Assembly: GCA_025351615.1 (NCBI GenBank)
Contig: JANXVP010000220.1
Coordinates: 1 to 13,769 of the forward strand
Origin: Ramlibacter sp.
GTDB lineage: Bacteria > Pseudomonadota > Gammaproteobacteria > Burkholderiales > Burkholderiaceae_C
Direction: 5' to 3'
Length of the DNA: 13,769 bases
The position numbers and the translations under genes were made by a program. Numbering within the stretch: position 1 is the first letter of the stretch; the number at the start of each line of letters is the position of its first letter. A model generated the notes under the pieces. That model was not told the origin of the DNA. It saw only the letters and a program-made list of their open reading frames with translations, and made no database searches. Shown here piece after piece: positions 1-8,943 of the stretch.

Positions 1-232
1 TCAAGTAGTACGTCAGGGCGAACCATGACGCCTATGCCGGAGGTAGGCTAACTCCGTCTCACGGAAGAACCAGGCGAAAACTTGCCAGCCCGTCGCGGTG
101 TCTATCGGCAACGTACTCAACTCGATATGCTTTTGGCCGGACGGTGACGCAGTTTCATCTGCGAGCAGTTATCAATGTGGCTACTTTCACGCGAGCCAAT
201 TTGCTACCCCCTTCGCGGAGGGCTTGGTCTGG

Positions 233-1753
233 CTAAATACCGAAGTCAATAGCTTCCAATATCTGCTGCTTGTTTGTGAGTGACAGCTCGCCCTGATAGT
301 TTCGGACGACGGCATCGACTTTTCCCGCATGTCCCGTGATCGAAGTTGCATCCAGCGGCGGGGTTGAGTTGAAGGCCCTCTCAAGCAGGGTGGATCGGAA
401 GGCGTGCATCCCCACCAATCGAGCCCCGGCGGTGTCGTCGCGCAAGCCTGCTTTGACAATGAAGTCTCGGAACCATTTTTCGCCTGCTGAACTTGCTCGG
501 CCTCGGCTCGGCTTCCAAGCCGGAAACAAGAGCTTCGCGCCGGACGCCTTCACTCGGTCGACGTAGCCTAAAAGCCCCAACGACAACAGGCGGGAATGAA
601 TTGGGACTTTACGCTTCGAGGTTTCGTTCTTCACGCTCTTGGTAATTCGCTCATCGCCATCCGTGTCCTGGTCAAACATAAAATGCCAGATACCAGAGTC
701 GACCTCCTGGCGTATGTCGATCTGGGGGTTCAGCTGACAAATTTCGTTGACCCGCGCGCCGGTATGCAGTCCGATCTGAGGCAGCCAGAATTGATTTTCC
801 AGATCGCGTTGGGCAGCAAAGAGCTTCATCTCTTCGCCTCCAAAGAGCCGAACTAGCTCGTTATCTGTGAAGCCCCGCTGCTTGTTTTCGCCCGGTTTTC
901 GGGTACCCGAATACGAAATACCCTCGGTCGTCAATGTGACGGGGAAGCCCTCGTCTTGCCACTGCACTCGTGCGTCTCTGAGGAAGGACCGGACACATGC
1001 CTTGTATGTGTCCTCGAAGGTCTTGGGCGCCATCGTCTTGATGTGAACTTCTTCGGCCAGTACGGCAGGCTTGATGCCCCGTTGACGGCATAGATCACTC
1101 CACCGCGGTGGCAGCTTCTGGACCAGGGCGAAGAAACGATTCAGGTCTGTCTGGCGAAGATCATGGACCGGCTTGTCACCCACGACGTCCAGCATCAAAG
1201 GCAACACAGCTCCGTGCTTTTTAAACATCGCTGCCGCCTTCTTTTTTGGGAACCCCGCTAGGAAGGCGCCCACCACTTTGCTCAACTGGGGCGACGACGC
1301 CCTTGGTTGGGGCCCCGGCGCTGCAGGCAAGACCGGGGCGGGACTGACTACCTGCACCGGGCGCGGCGCGGCCAAGAGTCGTCTGAGGGTGTCGTTCTCA
1401 GTCTTTAAGCGAAGCTGAGCAAGGTCCGCCCGGTGTTGAGTGCGTTGTGCGTCAAGTTCTTCAGCGTGCAGGTCATCACGCTCGTCCAGGCGCAGCCTGA
1501 GCTTGGTTTCCGCCATGAGCGCTTTGAGCTTGTCTTCATCCATTTCTACAGTAGCCTCTCTTGCAAGGGAGTATGCGCGCTTGACGTGGGCGGCATAGGC
1601 GAGGGCAGCTGGCGCGGCGACGCGCTTGTCACTCGTCTTCAGGGCTTTTGTGACTTCGGTGAGACCGATCAGGGCGCGTAGGTCACCAGGAACAGCGATG
1701 CGGAAGTGCAGCGCGAAACCGCGACGCTGGATGAAGGGGAACGATCGAGACAT
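233..1753 (-). CDS. Site-specific tyrosine recombinase (genomic island integrase)
   Basis: Tyrosine recombinase of 506 residues that would integrate and excise a mobile element at the adjacent tRNA gene. The N-terminus (about 1-60) resembles the short DUF6538-type domain of island integrases. Residues about 75-135 are a charged, probably coiled-coil helix. The C-terminal catalytic domain carries Arg334 (TGARVNEICQL), a candidate Lys382 (SKRKVP), His450 and Arg453 (GMHAFRS), His475 (TGHAG) and the nucleophile Tyr486 (VVRNYQG), so it looks intact. The ATG at 1753 was chosen because the family-like sequence begins there (MSRSFPFIQRRG). An in-frame ATG at 1789 adds 12 unconserved residues, and neither start has a clear ribosome binding site. 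GC is visibly lower than in the genes to the right, as expected of acquired DNA. The function class is secure; which element it mobilises is unknown, because the element lies outside the window. Confidence 0.93.
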   Translation of the reverse strand: MSRSFPFIQRRGFALHFRIAVPGDLRALIGLTEVTKALKTSDKRVAAPAALAYAAHVKRAYSLAREATVEMDEDKLKALMAETKLRLRLDERDDLHAEELDAQRTQHRADLAQLRLKTENDTLRRLLAAPRPVQVVSPAPVLPAAPGPQPRASSPQLSKVVGAFLAGFPKKKAAAMFKKHGAVLPLMLDVVGDKPVHDLRQTDLNRFFALVQKLPPRWSDLCRQRGIKPAVLAEEVHIKTMAPKTFEDTYKACVRSFLRDARVQWQDEGFPVTLTTEGISYSGTRKPGENKQRGFTDNELVRLFGGEEMKLFAAQRDLENQFWLPQIGLHTGARVNEICQLNPQIDIRQEVDSGIWHFMFDQDTDGDERITKSVKNETSKRKVPIHSRLLSLGLLGYVDRVKASGAKLLFPAWKPSRGRASSAGEKWFRDFIVKAGLRDDTAGARLVGMHAFRSTLLERAFNSTPPLDATSITGHAGKVDAVVRNYQGELSLTNKQQILEAIDFGI

Positions 1754-1851
1754 TTGCAGGCAGTGCCGTGTAGCACTCTCATGTAGCAAACACGAAAAAC
1801 CTGCGTCGGATCAACGACTTACCAGCGAAATCAAGGGCTTAAAACCGTCGG

Positions 1852-1938
1852 CGGAGAGTGTGAGATTCGAACTCACGGATGTCTTTCAACATCGCCGGTT
1901 TTCAAGACCGGTGCATTCAACCGCTCTGCCAACTCTCC
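1852..1938 (-). tRNA. tRNA-Ser (anticodon UGA)
   Basis: Complete serine tRNA on the minus strand. The 7-bp acceptor stem pairs GGAGAGT with ACTCTCC, followed by discriminator G. The anticodon loop CTTGAAA sits on a CCGGT/ACCGG stem, with the anticodon at 1902-1904. The long variable arm (GATGT/ACATC) is typical of tRNA-Ser. The T arm is GTGAG-TTCGAAT-CTCAC. The 3' CCA is not encoded; the next bases read CCG. The 3' end faces the integrase gene, so this is the likely attachment site of the island. Confidence 0.97.
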
Positions 1939-1947
1939 AGCGGCCCC

Positions 1948-1953
1948 ATTTTA
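1948..1953 (-). promoter_or_regulatory. Possible -10 element of the tRNA-Ser promoter
   Basis: On the minus strand TAAAAT lies 10-15 bases upstream of the tRNA 5' end, which suits a -10 box. I could not identify a convincing -35 element at the right distance; the region upstream is very GC-rich and contains the palindrome CCGGGCGCCCGG at 1964-1975. Confidence 0.35.
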
Positions 1954-2016
1954 TGCGACCGGTCCGGGCGCCCGGCCGCCATGCAAGAATGCCGCTGCAC
2001 CATACCGGAGGACCGC

Positions 2017-2433
2017 ATGTCGAAAACCGCGTTCACCATCAAGGCGTCTTGCTGTTACATCATTGCCGTCGGACTGGCCTTGGTCCTCGCGCCCAACCTC
2101 GTGCTGTCGGCCATGCGCATGCCGCCAACCTACGACGTGTGGATTCGCGTTCTGGGGGTGGTGGTCATCAACATCGGGATCTTCTTCTGGGTGGCGGCCC
2201 GGACCGAGGCCGTCGCCCTGTTCCACGTCAGCGTGGTCGTGCGGCCGCTGGTGCTGGTCTGGTTCGGCGTGTTCGTGCTGCTCGGGTTTGTCAGCCCGAT
2301 GCTGCTGGTGTTCGGGGTGATCGAGGCGCTCGGCGCGCTGTGGACCTGGTTGACGATGAAGTCCGAACAGCGCGATGGACAGCGTGCCTATCCGGCCAGC
2401 CGGATCGATCCGCGCTACGAATCAAGGATGTGA
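2017..2433 (+). CDS. Small four-helix membrane protein encoded upstream of xrtH
   Basis: Hydrophobic protein of 138 residues with about four predicted membrane segments (roughly 8-30, 42-62, 66-88, 90-112) and a polar tail of about 25 residues. It resembles a widespread class of small four-helix membrane proteins with a WIRVLG motif after the first helix (here at about residues 42-47). I know no firm function for that class. The ATG at 2017 has a strong GGAGG ribosome binding site at 2007-2011; the open frame runs further upstream, but only into the tRNA gene. Its stop overlaps the xrtH start (TGATG), so the two are probably co-translated. That suggests, but does not prove, a role in or beside the exosortase system. 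Confidence 0.85.
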   Translation: MSKTAFTIKASCCYIIAVGLALVLAPNLVLSAMRMPPTYDVWIRVLGVVVINIGIFFWVAARTEAVALFHVSVVVRPLVLVWFGVFVLLGFVSPMLLVFGVIEALGALWTWLTMKSEQRDGQRAYPASRIDPRYESRM

Positions 2434-2948
2434 TGGCCCGTTTCCTGTGCGTCTTCCTGCTGGTGCTGCTGGCGCTGTTCCTGGCGGAGCTGACGCCGCC
2501 GGTGCAGCGCCTGGTCATCGTGCCTTGGACTGCCTTCCTCGCCTCGGCCAGCGCGTTCATCCTGCGGCTCGTCGATTCCAACGTGCTGGCGCATGGCAAT
2601 GTGTTGCAGGACATCCGCAGCGGCAGCGGCATCGTCATCGAGGCGGGTTGCAACGCCGTCGAGGCCTGCATCATGCTGGCGGCCGCGGTGTTCGCCTATC
2701 CGGCCGCGCTGGGTCCCCGCATGGCGGGACTGCTGGTCGGCGCAGTGGCGGTCCAGCTAGTGAACCTGGTGCGCATCGTTTCGCTGTTCTACCTGGTGCA
2801 ATGGAGCGTCCCGGCATTCGAGTTTGCGCACCTCTATCTCTGGCAGGCGCTGATCATGCTCGACGTGCTTGTGGTGTGGCTGCTGTGGCTGCGCTGGGTG
2901 ACGCGCCGACAGTTCGCGGCGGGTGCGCCCGTCCCGGCTGCTGTTTGA
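2433..2948 (+). CDS. xrtH: Exosortase H (IPTL-CTERM sorting transpeptidase)
   Basis: Integral membrane cysteine transpeptidase of the exosortase/archaeosortase superfamily, 171 residues. The family recognises C-terminal sorting signals on secreted proteins and cleaves or transfers them at the inner membrane. The catalytic triad expected for the superfamily is visible: Cys73 in EAGCNAVEACIML, Arg114 in NLVRIVSLFYL and His133 in FAHLYLWQ. About five hydrophobic segments make up most of the chain. The short length and the motif around Cys73 fit XrtH, whose known targets carry IPTLxxWG-type signals; a protein with such a tail is encoded at 3586-4485. An AAGGA-like ribosome binding site precedes the ATG, which overlaps the preceding stop codon. 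Confidence 0.92.
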   Translation: MARFLCVFLLVLLALFLAELTPPVQRLVIVPWTAFLASASAFILRLVDSNVLAHGNVLQDIRSGSGIVIEAGCNAVEACIMLAAAVFAYPAALGPRMAGLLVGAVAVQLVNLVRIVSLFYLVQWSVPAFEFAHLYLWQALIMLDVLVVWLLWLRWVTRRQFAAGAPVPAAV

Positions 2949-3570
2949 GTTCATGGTCCGCACGGCCGGCACGCTCAAAGGGTTTTTCGCCACAGCCCTG
3001 CTGTGGCTGCTGGTGGCCTTGGCTGTCTGGTATCCGCTGCGACACTGGCTGGTGCTGCCCCCCGCGTGGCTCGCCGGGAAGGCGATGGCGGCAGCCTTTC
3101 CGGGCTGGGTCACCGGCGTCCAGCTGGACGGCAACACGCAGGTGCTGCTTACCACGCTGCGAGTCTGGAGCGCCGATAACCGCGTCGGCGAGCTGGCGCC
3201 CGAGGTCAATGGCCTGGTCTATGCCTACGGCGCGCCCCTGCTGGCCGCCTTGCTGCTTGCATCGCGAGCCCGCCGCTGGTGGTGGAAGCTACCCGCAGGG
3301 CTGCTGGTCCTGCTGCCATTTCAGGCCTGGGGTATCTGTTTCACGTGGCTGCTGCAAGTTGCCGTGGTGGCGGGCGAGCAGACTCGCATCCAGACCCGTT
3401 TTGGCCCCTGGGAAGCCAACCTCATAGCCGCTGGCTACCAGTTGGGCTTTCTAATCCTGCCGACCCTGGTGCCCGTGCTCTTGTGGCTGGCATTTGACCG
3501 GCGCGTCCTGGCCGGCGCGATGATCGAAGGCGCGTTGGCCGGGGACCGCGGACAGGACTCGTCTGGCTAG
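2923..3570 (+). CDS. Exosortase H-associated membrane protein
   Basis: Membrane protein of 215 residues encoded directly after xrtH. Its position and hydrophobic pattern match the accessory membrane protein that accompanies XrtH in many genomes. Hydrophobic segments lie at about 18-45, 97-113, 120-145 and 165-190. A soluble stretch at about 50-95 contains LDGNTQVLLTTLRVWS and would lie outside the membrane. No catalytic motif is evident and the molecular role of the family is not known to me. Two starts are possible: GTG at 2923 (overlapping xrtH by 26 bases, and keeping a family-like RLLFEF N-terminus) and ATG at 2953 (4 bases after the xrtH stop, 205 residues). Neither has a strong ribosome binding site. 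I prefer 2923, with moderate certainty. Confidence 0.82.
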   Translation: MRPSRLLFEFMVRTAGTLKGFFATALLWLLVALAVWYPLRHWLVLPPAWLAGKAMAAAFPGWVTGVQLDGNTQVLLTTLRVWSADNRVGELAPEVNGLVYAYGAPLLAALLLASRARRWWWKLPAGLLVLLPFQAWGICFTWLLQVAVVAGEQTRIQTRFGPWEANLIAAGYQLGFLILPTLVPVLLWLAFDRRVLAGAMIEGALAGDRGQDSSG

Positions 3571-3585
3571 TCGCCGACGCAGTGG

Positions 3586-4485
3586 TCAACGGACGACGCT
3601 TTTGCGCCGGACCTGCCAGCCACCCATGCCAGCGAGCATCAGCCCGAGAAAAATCAGTGCCCATTCCTGCAGTGTCGGAGCCGAAACGACGCCTGCGCCT
3701 CCGATCGGGCCGCCGGGGAAGGCTGCTGCAATCGGACAGCCGCCGACCAGGTTGGAGTCCAGCGTGACGGCCGCAATCCTTGCCAAGGCACGACCCCTCA
3801 GGTTCGCGCCGGTGTTCAGCGTAATGCTCTGGTTCGCCAGGATGTTTCCTGCGAAATTTGTCGTTGTGCCAAGCGTGGCCGCGCTGCCGACCTGGAAATT
3901 CAGGTTGGGCAGGCAGCCGGCCCCCCCGGTGTTAATGGCCAGGACCGAGGAGCCGGGAGCGGTCGTCAGGGCGGTTCCGATCTGAAACAGGAAGCTGGCG
4001 TTTGGATTGCCTTGGAAGTCGAGCGTGAGGTTGCCGGTCAACTGGGCCGTAGTGGCGGGGAAGCAGTAAACGCCCGGAGTGAGGACCCCGACTGAGCCCA
4101 AGTCTTGCCCGGCCAGGTTGGTCGTGCACAAAACCGGATTGGCTGCGGTGGTGTAGGCCGTCATCAGTTCCGTCTGGGCCTGGCCGGCAGTCGCGTTACC
4201 GGCGTTGAAGCTTCCCGTGGCGTTGCCGGGGCCGCCGTCGACCGGTAAGAACCCGGTGATCGCGGCACCCGCGAAAACTCCGACGTTGCCCGTGACGACC
4301 GACGGGCCGGTGTTGGTCACGGTCGAACCGGCCAGAGCGCCGAAAGTCTGTAGCGTCGGACCCAGGGTGACCTGGGCCGATGCGATGGACGGCGCCAGCA
4401 GCAAGGCCGCTGCGCCGAACGCGCAGAAAAGGTTGAGGACGCAGCGCTTGAGCGATGCGATCCCTGTTGCGGAAACGGGCGTCAT
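3586..4485 (-). CDS. Secreted DUF3494 (ice-binding-like) protein with IPTL-CTERM sorting signal
   Basis: Exported protein of 299 residues. A signal peptide covers residues 1-37, with a likely cleavage after SIASA. Residues about 40-255 form a DUF3494 domain, the beta-helical fold of microbial ice-binding proteins; it is Gly/Ala/Thr/Asn-rich and contains the family-typical blocks LTPGVYCF and LTLDFQGNPNASFLFQIG. The C-terminus (269-299) is a sorting signal: APTLQEW, a hydrophobic helix, then WQVRRKSVVR. It matches the IPTL-CTERM pattern with Ala for Ile and Ala for Gly, and is the probable substrate of the XrtH encoded next door. Ice binding itself is not implied, because many DUF3494 proteins may serve as surface or adhesion modules. 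The gene meets the XrtH-associated gene tail to tail, 15 bp apart. AGGGA lies 5' of the ATG. Confidence 0.9.
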   Translation of the reverse strand: MTPVSATGIASLKRCVLNLFCAFGAAALLLAPSIASAQVTLGPTLQTFGALAGSTVTNTGPSVVTGNVGVFAGAAITGFLPVDGGPGNATGSFNAGNATAGQAQTELMTAYTTAANPVLCTTNLAGQDLGSVGVLTPGVYCFPATTAQLTGNLTLDFQGNPNASFLFQIGTALTTAPGSSVLAINTGGAGCLPNLNFQVGSAATLGTTTNFAGNILANQSITLNTGANLRGRALARIAAVTLDSNLVGGCPIAAAFPGGPIGGAGVVSAPTLQEWALIFLGLMLAGMGGWQVRRKSVVR

Positions 4486-4546
4486 GAGGATCCCTGGTTA
4501 GCGGCACCAAATACGGCCGCACCCAATACTCTAATCCATGGACGAG

Positions 4547-5194
4547 CTATTTGTTGTAGGTCAGCAGCCCTTTTTGCTCGATAAACGACACCACTTCTTT
4601 TAGCCCGCTGAGCGTCTTGAGGTTGGTCATCACATAAGGCCGGTCGCGCCGCATGCGCCTGGTGTCGGCCTCCATGACGCCGAGGTCCGCGCCCACGTAG
4701 GGCGCCAGGTCGGTCTTGTTGATCACGAACAGGTCGCTCTTGGTGATGCCAGGACCACCTTTGCGCGGGATCTTCTCGCCGGCGGCGACGTCGATCACGT
4801 AGATGGTCAGGTCGCTCAGTTCGGGGCTGAACGTCGCGGCCAGGTTGTCGCCGCCGCTCTCGATGAATACGATGTCCGCCTCCGGAAAATCGACCAGCAT
4901 GCGGTCGATCGCCTCGAGGTTGATCGACGCGTCCTCGCGGATGGCGGTGTGCGGGCAGCCGCCGGTTTCCACGCCCATGATCCGTTCCGCCGGCAGGGCG
5001 CCGCTCACCGTGAGCAGCCGCTGGTCTTCCTTGGTGTAGATGTCGTTGGTGATCGCCACCAGGTCGTAGCGCTCCCGCATTGCCTTGCAGAGCATCTCGA
5101 GCAGGGTGGTCTTGCCCGACCCGACCGGCCCGCCGATGCCGACCCGCAGCGGCGGAAATTTCTTGGTGCGGTTGGCGATATGGTGAAAAGTCAT
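4547..5194 (-). CDS. ureG: Urease accessory GTPase UreG
   Basis: Cytoplasmic SIMIBI-class GTPase of 215 residues that powers nickel delivery to apo-urease together with UreD, UreF and UreE. The P-loop is GPVGSGKT (22-29), the nickel-binding Cys-Pro-His motif is at 80-82 ([11 protein letters not shown]), the ESGGDN switch block is at 112-117 and the guanine-specificity motif NKTD is at 159-162. The length is normal. The start at 5194 gives the family N-terminus and overlaps the ureF stop as ATGA; the open frame runs much further upstream but is only ureF antiframe. It is the last gene of the ureABCEFG run. The 61 bp after it contain only a weak GCGGC/GCCGC hairpin with no T-run, so I call no terminator. 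Confidence 0.98.
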   Translation of the reverse strand: MTFHHIANRTKKFPPLRVGIGGPVGSGKTTLLEMLCKAMRERYDLVAITNDIYTKEDQRLLTVSGALPAERIMGVETGGCPHTAIREDASINLEAIDRMLVDFPEADIVFIESGGDNLAATFSPELSDLTIYVIDVAAGEKIPRKGGPGITKSDLFVINKTDLAPYVGADLGVMEADTRRMRRDRPYVMTNLKTLSGLKEVVSFIEQKGLLTYNK

Positions 5195-5865
5195 GAGCGA
5201 AAAAGTCTCGAATACTGGGTTTCGTGGCGGGCCGACAGGATCGCCAGCATTGGCGAGAAAGCCTGGCGGTTCGCGTCGTCCAGCAAGCGTGCCGTATCGA
5301 CGGCCGCCGGGATCTCGAGCGCCAGTCGCCCCAGGATGCGCTGCCCCGCGCTCTGGCCCAGCGGCACAGACTTGAGGGCGGCCTGCATCATGTTCTCGGC
5401 CCAGCCGAAGGCCAGGGCCAGCAGGCAGTCGTGTACCGGCGCGCAAGTGGCACTGGCGGCGAGGGCGAAGGCGACCGGGTAGGTCAGGTGGCGTGCAGAG
5501 CCTGCGACAAGTTCAGGGCGAACGGATTTCATCCATTCGACCAGCGACCGTCCCATCTGCTCGGTCTGCTGGCGCATTTCGCTGGTCTCGCGGGTCTGCA
5601 GCACCCAGGCGTCGAGTGCAGCGATGCGCTCCAGGTCCTGGTCGCGCCAGGCCTGGATGGCCTGCGCCGCAACGGCCAGGTCCGAGCGCGCCAGCGTCAG
5701 GTGGAGTTGGTCGAGCAGCCAGCGTGCTGCGCTCTCCTCATCGGTGACGAGCTGCGCGTCGATGGCCGACTCCACGCCTTCCGAATACGAGAAGCCGCCG
5801 ATCGGCAACGCCGGGGACGCCAGCCAGATCAGCTGCAGCAGAGCCGCGTCAGTGACCGTGGCCAT
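5191..5865 (-). CDS. ureF: Urease accessory protein UreF
   Basis: All-helical urease maturation factor of 224 residues that bridges UreD-urease and UreG during nickel insertion. Recognisable blocks are [19 protein letters not shown] near the N-terminus (about 10-28), [10 protein letters not shown] in the middle and [16 protein letters not shown] in the C-terminal third. The ATG at 5865 was chosen because the family sequence begins there; it lies 17 bases inside the 3' end of ureE, giving translational coupling. Upstream in-frame ATGs would add a low-complexity Ser/Thr stretch that is only the antiframe of the UreE His tail. The gene contains an in-frame segment, [15 protein letters not shown], that looks like a translated dispersed genomic repeat (5492-5525) replacing a normally variable linker. 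The protein should still function, since the flanking conserved blocks are intact. Confidence 0.96.
   Translation of the reverse strand: MATVTDAALLQLIWLASPALPIGGFSYSEGVESAIDAQLVTDEESAARWLLDQLHLTLARSDLAVAAQAIQAWRDQDLERIAALDAWVLQTRETSEMRQQTEQMGRSLVEWMKSVRPELVAGSARHLTYPVAFALAASATCAPVHDCLLALAFGWAENMMQAALKSVPLGQSAGQRILGRLALEIPAAVDTARLLDDANRQAFSPMLAILSARHETQYSRLFRS
5492..5525 (-). repeat. Dispersed repeat-like element inside ureF
   Basis: Read on the minus strand, this segment (core CGCCCTGAACTTGTCG) closely resembles the widespread repeat whose core is CGCCCTGAGCTTGTCGAAGG, which often yields the peptide VRPELVEG when translated. Here the in-frame product is [10 protein letters not shown]. The similarity is from memory; no genome-wide count was possible. 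Confidence 0.55.
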
Positions 5866-6433
5866 CGTGCCGGTGACCCTCGTCGTCATGTTCGTGCTGG
5901 TTGGCGTCGTGCTCGTGCTCCTCATGCTTGTGCACGTGCTGGACAAGGTCGTGGACATGCTGGTGCGCAGGCCCGGCTTGCGCACTGTAGGCGCCGCCCT
6001 CGGGCTCGAAGCTGGTGGTCTGCTCGTGCACGATCAGGTGCATCGCGCGCAGCATCGCGGCCAGCACGTGGTCGGGTTCGATCTTCAGGTGGTCGGGCTT
6101 GAGCTCGATCGGCACATGCCGGTTGCCCAGGTGGTATGCCGCGCGCAACAGGTCGAACGGTGTGCCGTGCTCGCTGCAGTGGGTGACGACCAGCACCGGC
6201 TGCGGCGCGGCGATCACGCGGATCAGCGATCCATCCTCCGCCACCAGCACGTCGCCACCACGCACCAGTGTTCCACGCGGCAGGAAAACACCCAGCTGCC
6301 GGCCTAGCGAATCGGCGACCTCGAACCGGCTCTTCTGCCGCACGTCCCAATCCAGCTCCACGCTGCAGGCGCGTTTCAGCAGCACGGGCGCCAGTCCGTG
6401 GCCGCCGGCCAGAAGTTTGGAAACGGCGAGCAT
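5849..6433 (-). CDS. ureE: Urease nickel metallochaperone UreE with His-rich tail
   Basis: Nickel-binding metallochaperone of 194 residues that hands Ni(II) to UreG. The N-terminal peptide-binding domain is about 1-75. The metal-binding domain follows, with the conserved GNRHVP motif placing the key nickel ligand at His106. The C-terminal tail 157-194 holds 14 histidines in 38 residues (for example [13 protein letters not shown]), a nickel-storage tail of the type seen in Klebsiella UreE but absent from many homologues. The ATG at 6433 is preceded by TTG at 6436, which could also serve; a short TAGG precedes both. The start lies 6 bases before the ureC stop region begins and the 3' end overlaps ureF, so the three genes are tightly coupled. 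Confidence 0.97.
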   Translation of the reverse strand: MLAVSKLLAGGHGLAPVLLKRACSVELDWDVRQKSRFEVADSLGRQLGVFLPRGTLVRGGDVLVAEDGSLIRVIAAPQPVLVVTHCSEHGTPFDLLRAAYHLGNRHVPIELKPDHLKIEPDHVLAAMLRAMHLIVHEQTTSFEPEGGAYSAQAGPAHQHVHDLVQHVHKHEEHEHDANQHEHDDEGHRHDGHGH

Positions 6434-6439
6434 CAAAAC

Positions 6440-8182
<1,743 letters not shown>

Positions 8183-8216
8183 CAAGTCTCCCGACTGGTC
8201 GAACCTAAGGTGGCTT

Positions 8217-8260
8217 GCGCCCCCTTGGGGGGCAGAGAACGAATGTGAACCTGGGGGCTC
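8217..8260. repeat. C-run/G-run intergenic repeat between ureB and ureC
   Basis: GCCCCCTTGGGGGGC (8219-8233) forms a tight hairpin, and a second GGGGGC arm lies at 8253-8258, so alternative pairings exist. The arrangement (C-run, TT, G-run, a short A/G-rich spacer, G-run, CTC) matches an intergenic repeat that I remember as very common in Comamonadaceae-type genomes. It lies in the 84-bp ureB-ureC gap and would be in the operon transcript. Confidence 0.6.
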
Positions 8261-8266
8261 ATGTTG

Positions 8267-8584
8267 CTAGAGCTTTCCTTGCACCAGGCCGCGAAAGCCG
8301 TAGACGACACGGTTGCCGGCGAAATCCACCAGTTCGACCGTCCGTTGCTGGCCGGGCTCGAAGCGCACGGCGGTGCCGGAAGCGATGTTCAGCCGCATCC
8401 CGCGGGCGGCTTCGCGGTCGAAGCCGAGCGCGCCATTGGTTTCGGCAAAGTGGTAGTGCGAACCCACCTGGATCGGCCGGTCCGCGGTGTTGCGCACCAC
8501 CAGGGTCACTGTGCGGCGACCGGGGTTGAGCGCGTGATCGCCGGCCGCTGCCAGCAGTTCGCCGGGAATGATCGTGCTGGACAT
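8267..8584 (-). CDS. ureB: Urease subunit beta UreB
   Basis: Structural urease beta subunit of 105 residues, close to the usual length for three-subunit bacterial ureases. It begins with the family-typical IPGELLAA block and contains SHYHFAETN (about residues 42-50) and the C-terminal block [11 protein letters not shown]. It packs between UreA and UreC in the trimeric enzyme and has no catalytic residues. A strong GGAGG lies 6 to 10 bases ahead of the ATG. The gene is 29 bp downstream of ureA and 84 bp upstream of ureC; the latter gap holds the C-run/G-run repeat. Confidence 0.98.
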   Translation of the reverse strand: MSSTIIPGELLAAAGDHALNPGRRTVTLVVRNTADRPIQVGSHYHFAETNGALGFDREAARGMRLNIASGTAVRFEPGQQRTVELVDFAGNRVVYGFRGLVQGKL

Positions 8585-8613
8585 GTTTTATCCTCCAATG
8601 CAGCCAGGCGGAA

Positions 8614-8916
8614 TCAAGCAATCGGCTGGTGCACGGTGACCAGTTTGGTGCCGTCGGGAAAGGTTGCCTCGACCTGGATGTCCGGGATCATCTCGGCGAC
8701 ACCGTCCATGACTTCAGCGCGCGCGAGGATCGTCCTGCCTTCGCTCATGAGCTGGGCGACGGTGCGGCCGTCGCGCGCGCCTTCCATCACCGCGGCCGAG
8801 ATCAGAGCCACGGCTTCCGGGTAATTCAACTTCAGGCCGCGGGCCTTGCGGCGCTCGGCCAGCAGGCCGGCGGTGAAGATCAGCAGCTTGTCTTTTTCGC
8901 GTGGAGTCAGTTCCAT
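8614..8916 (-). CDS. ureA: Urease subunit gamma UreA
   Basis: Structural urease gamma subunit of 100 residues, the standard length. It begins [17 protein letters not shown] and has the family blocks [36 protein letters not shown] and the terminal VHQPI. The ATG at 8916 gives the canonical N-terminus; the open frame extends 12 codons upstream but those run into the promoter. A sigma-54 promoter (8944-8958) lies just upstream and would give a leader of only about 15-20 bases. ureA is the first gene of the ureABCEFG run; ureD is separated from it by about 1.5 kb. Confidence 0.98.
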   Translation of the reverse strand: MELTPREKDKLLIFTAGLLAERRKARGLKLNYPEAVALISAAVMEGARDGRTVAQLMSEGRTILARAEVMDGVAEMIPDIQVEATFPDGTKLVTVHQPIA

Positions 8917-8943
8917 CGGGGTCTCGCTCGTTGGGTGCTGTTC

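Noticed and set aside
207..223. Possible terminator hairpin after the integrase (CCCT...AGGG)
   Set aside because: The stem is only about 4 bp and no T-run follows on the minus strand.
98..283. 61-codon plus-strand frame left of the integrase
   Set aside because: No ribosome binding site, no recognisable domain, and it overlaps the integrase 3' end. I see nothing else supportable in 1-232.
1964..1975. Perfect palindrome CCGGGCGCCCGG between the tRNA and the four-helix gene
   Set aside because: No T-run on either side and very GC-rich surroundings; probably chance or a minor structure, not a terminator.
2375..3427. 350-codon plus-strand frame across xrtH and its partner
   Set aside because: Arg/Gly/Pro-rich translation in a different frame from two clear membrane-protein genes; typical high-GC shadow.
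4501..4520. GCGGC/GCCGC hairpin between ureG and the DUF3494 gene
   Set aside because: Only 5 bp with a 10-base loop and no T-run; insufficient for a terminator call.
5195..5446. N-terminal extension of ureG
   Set aside because: The extension is ureF antiframe. The family N-terminus and the ATGA overlap with ureF both place the start at 5194.
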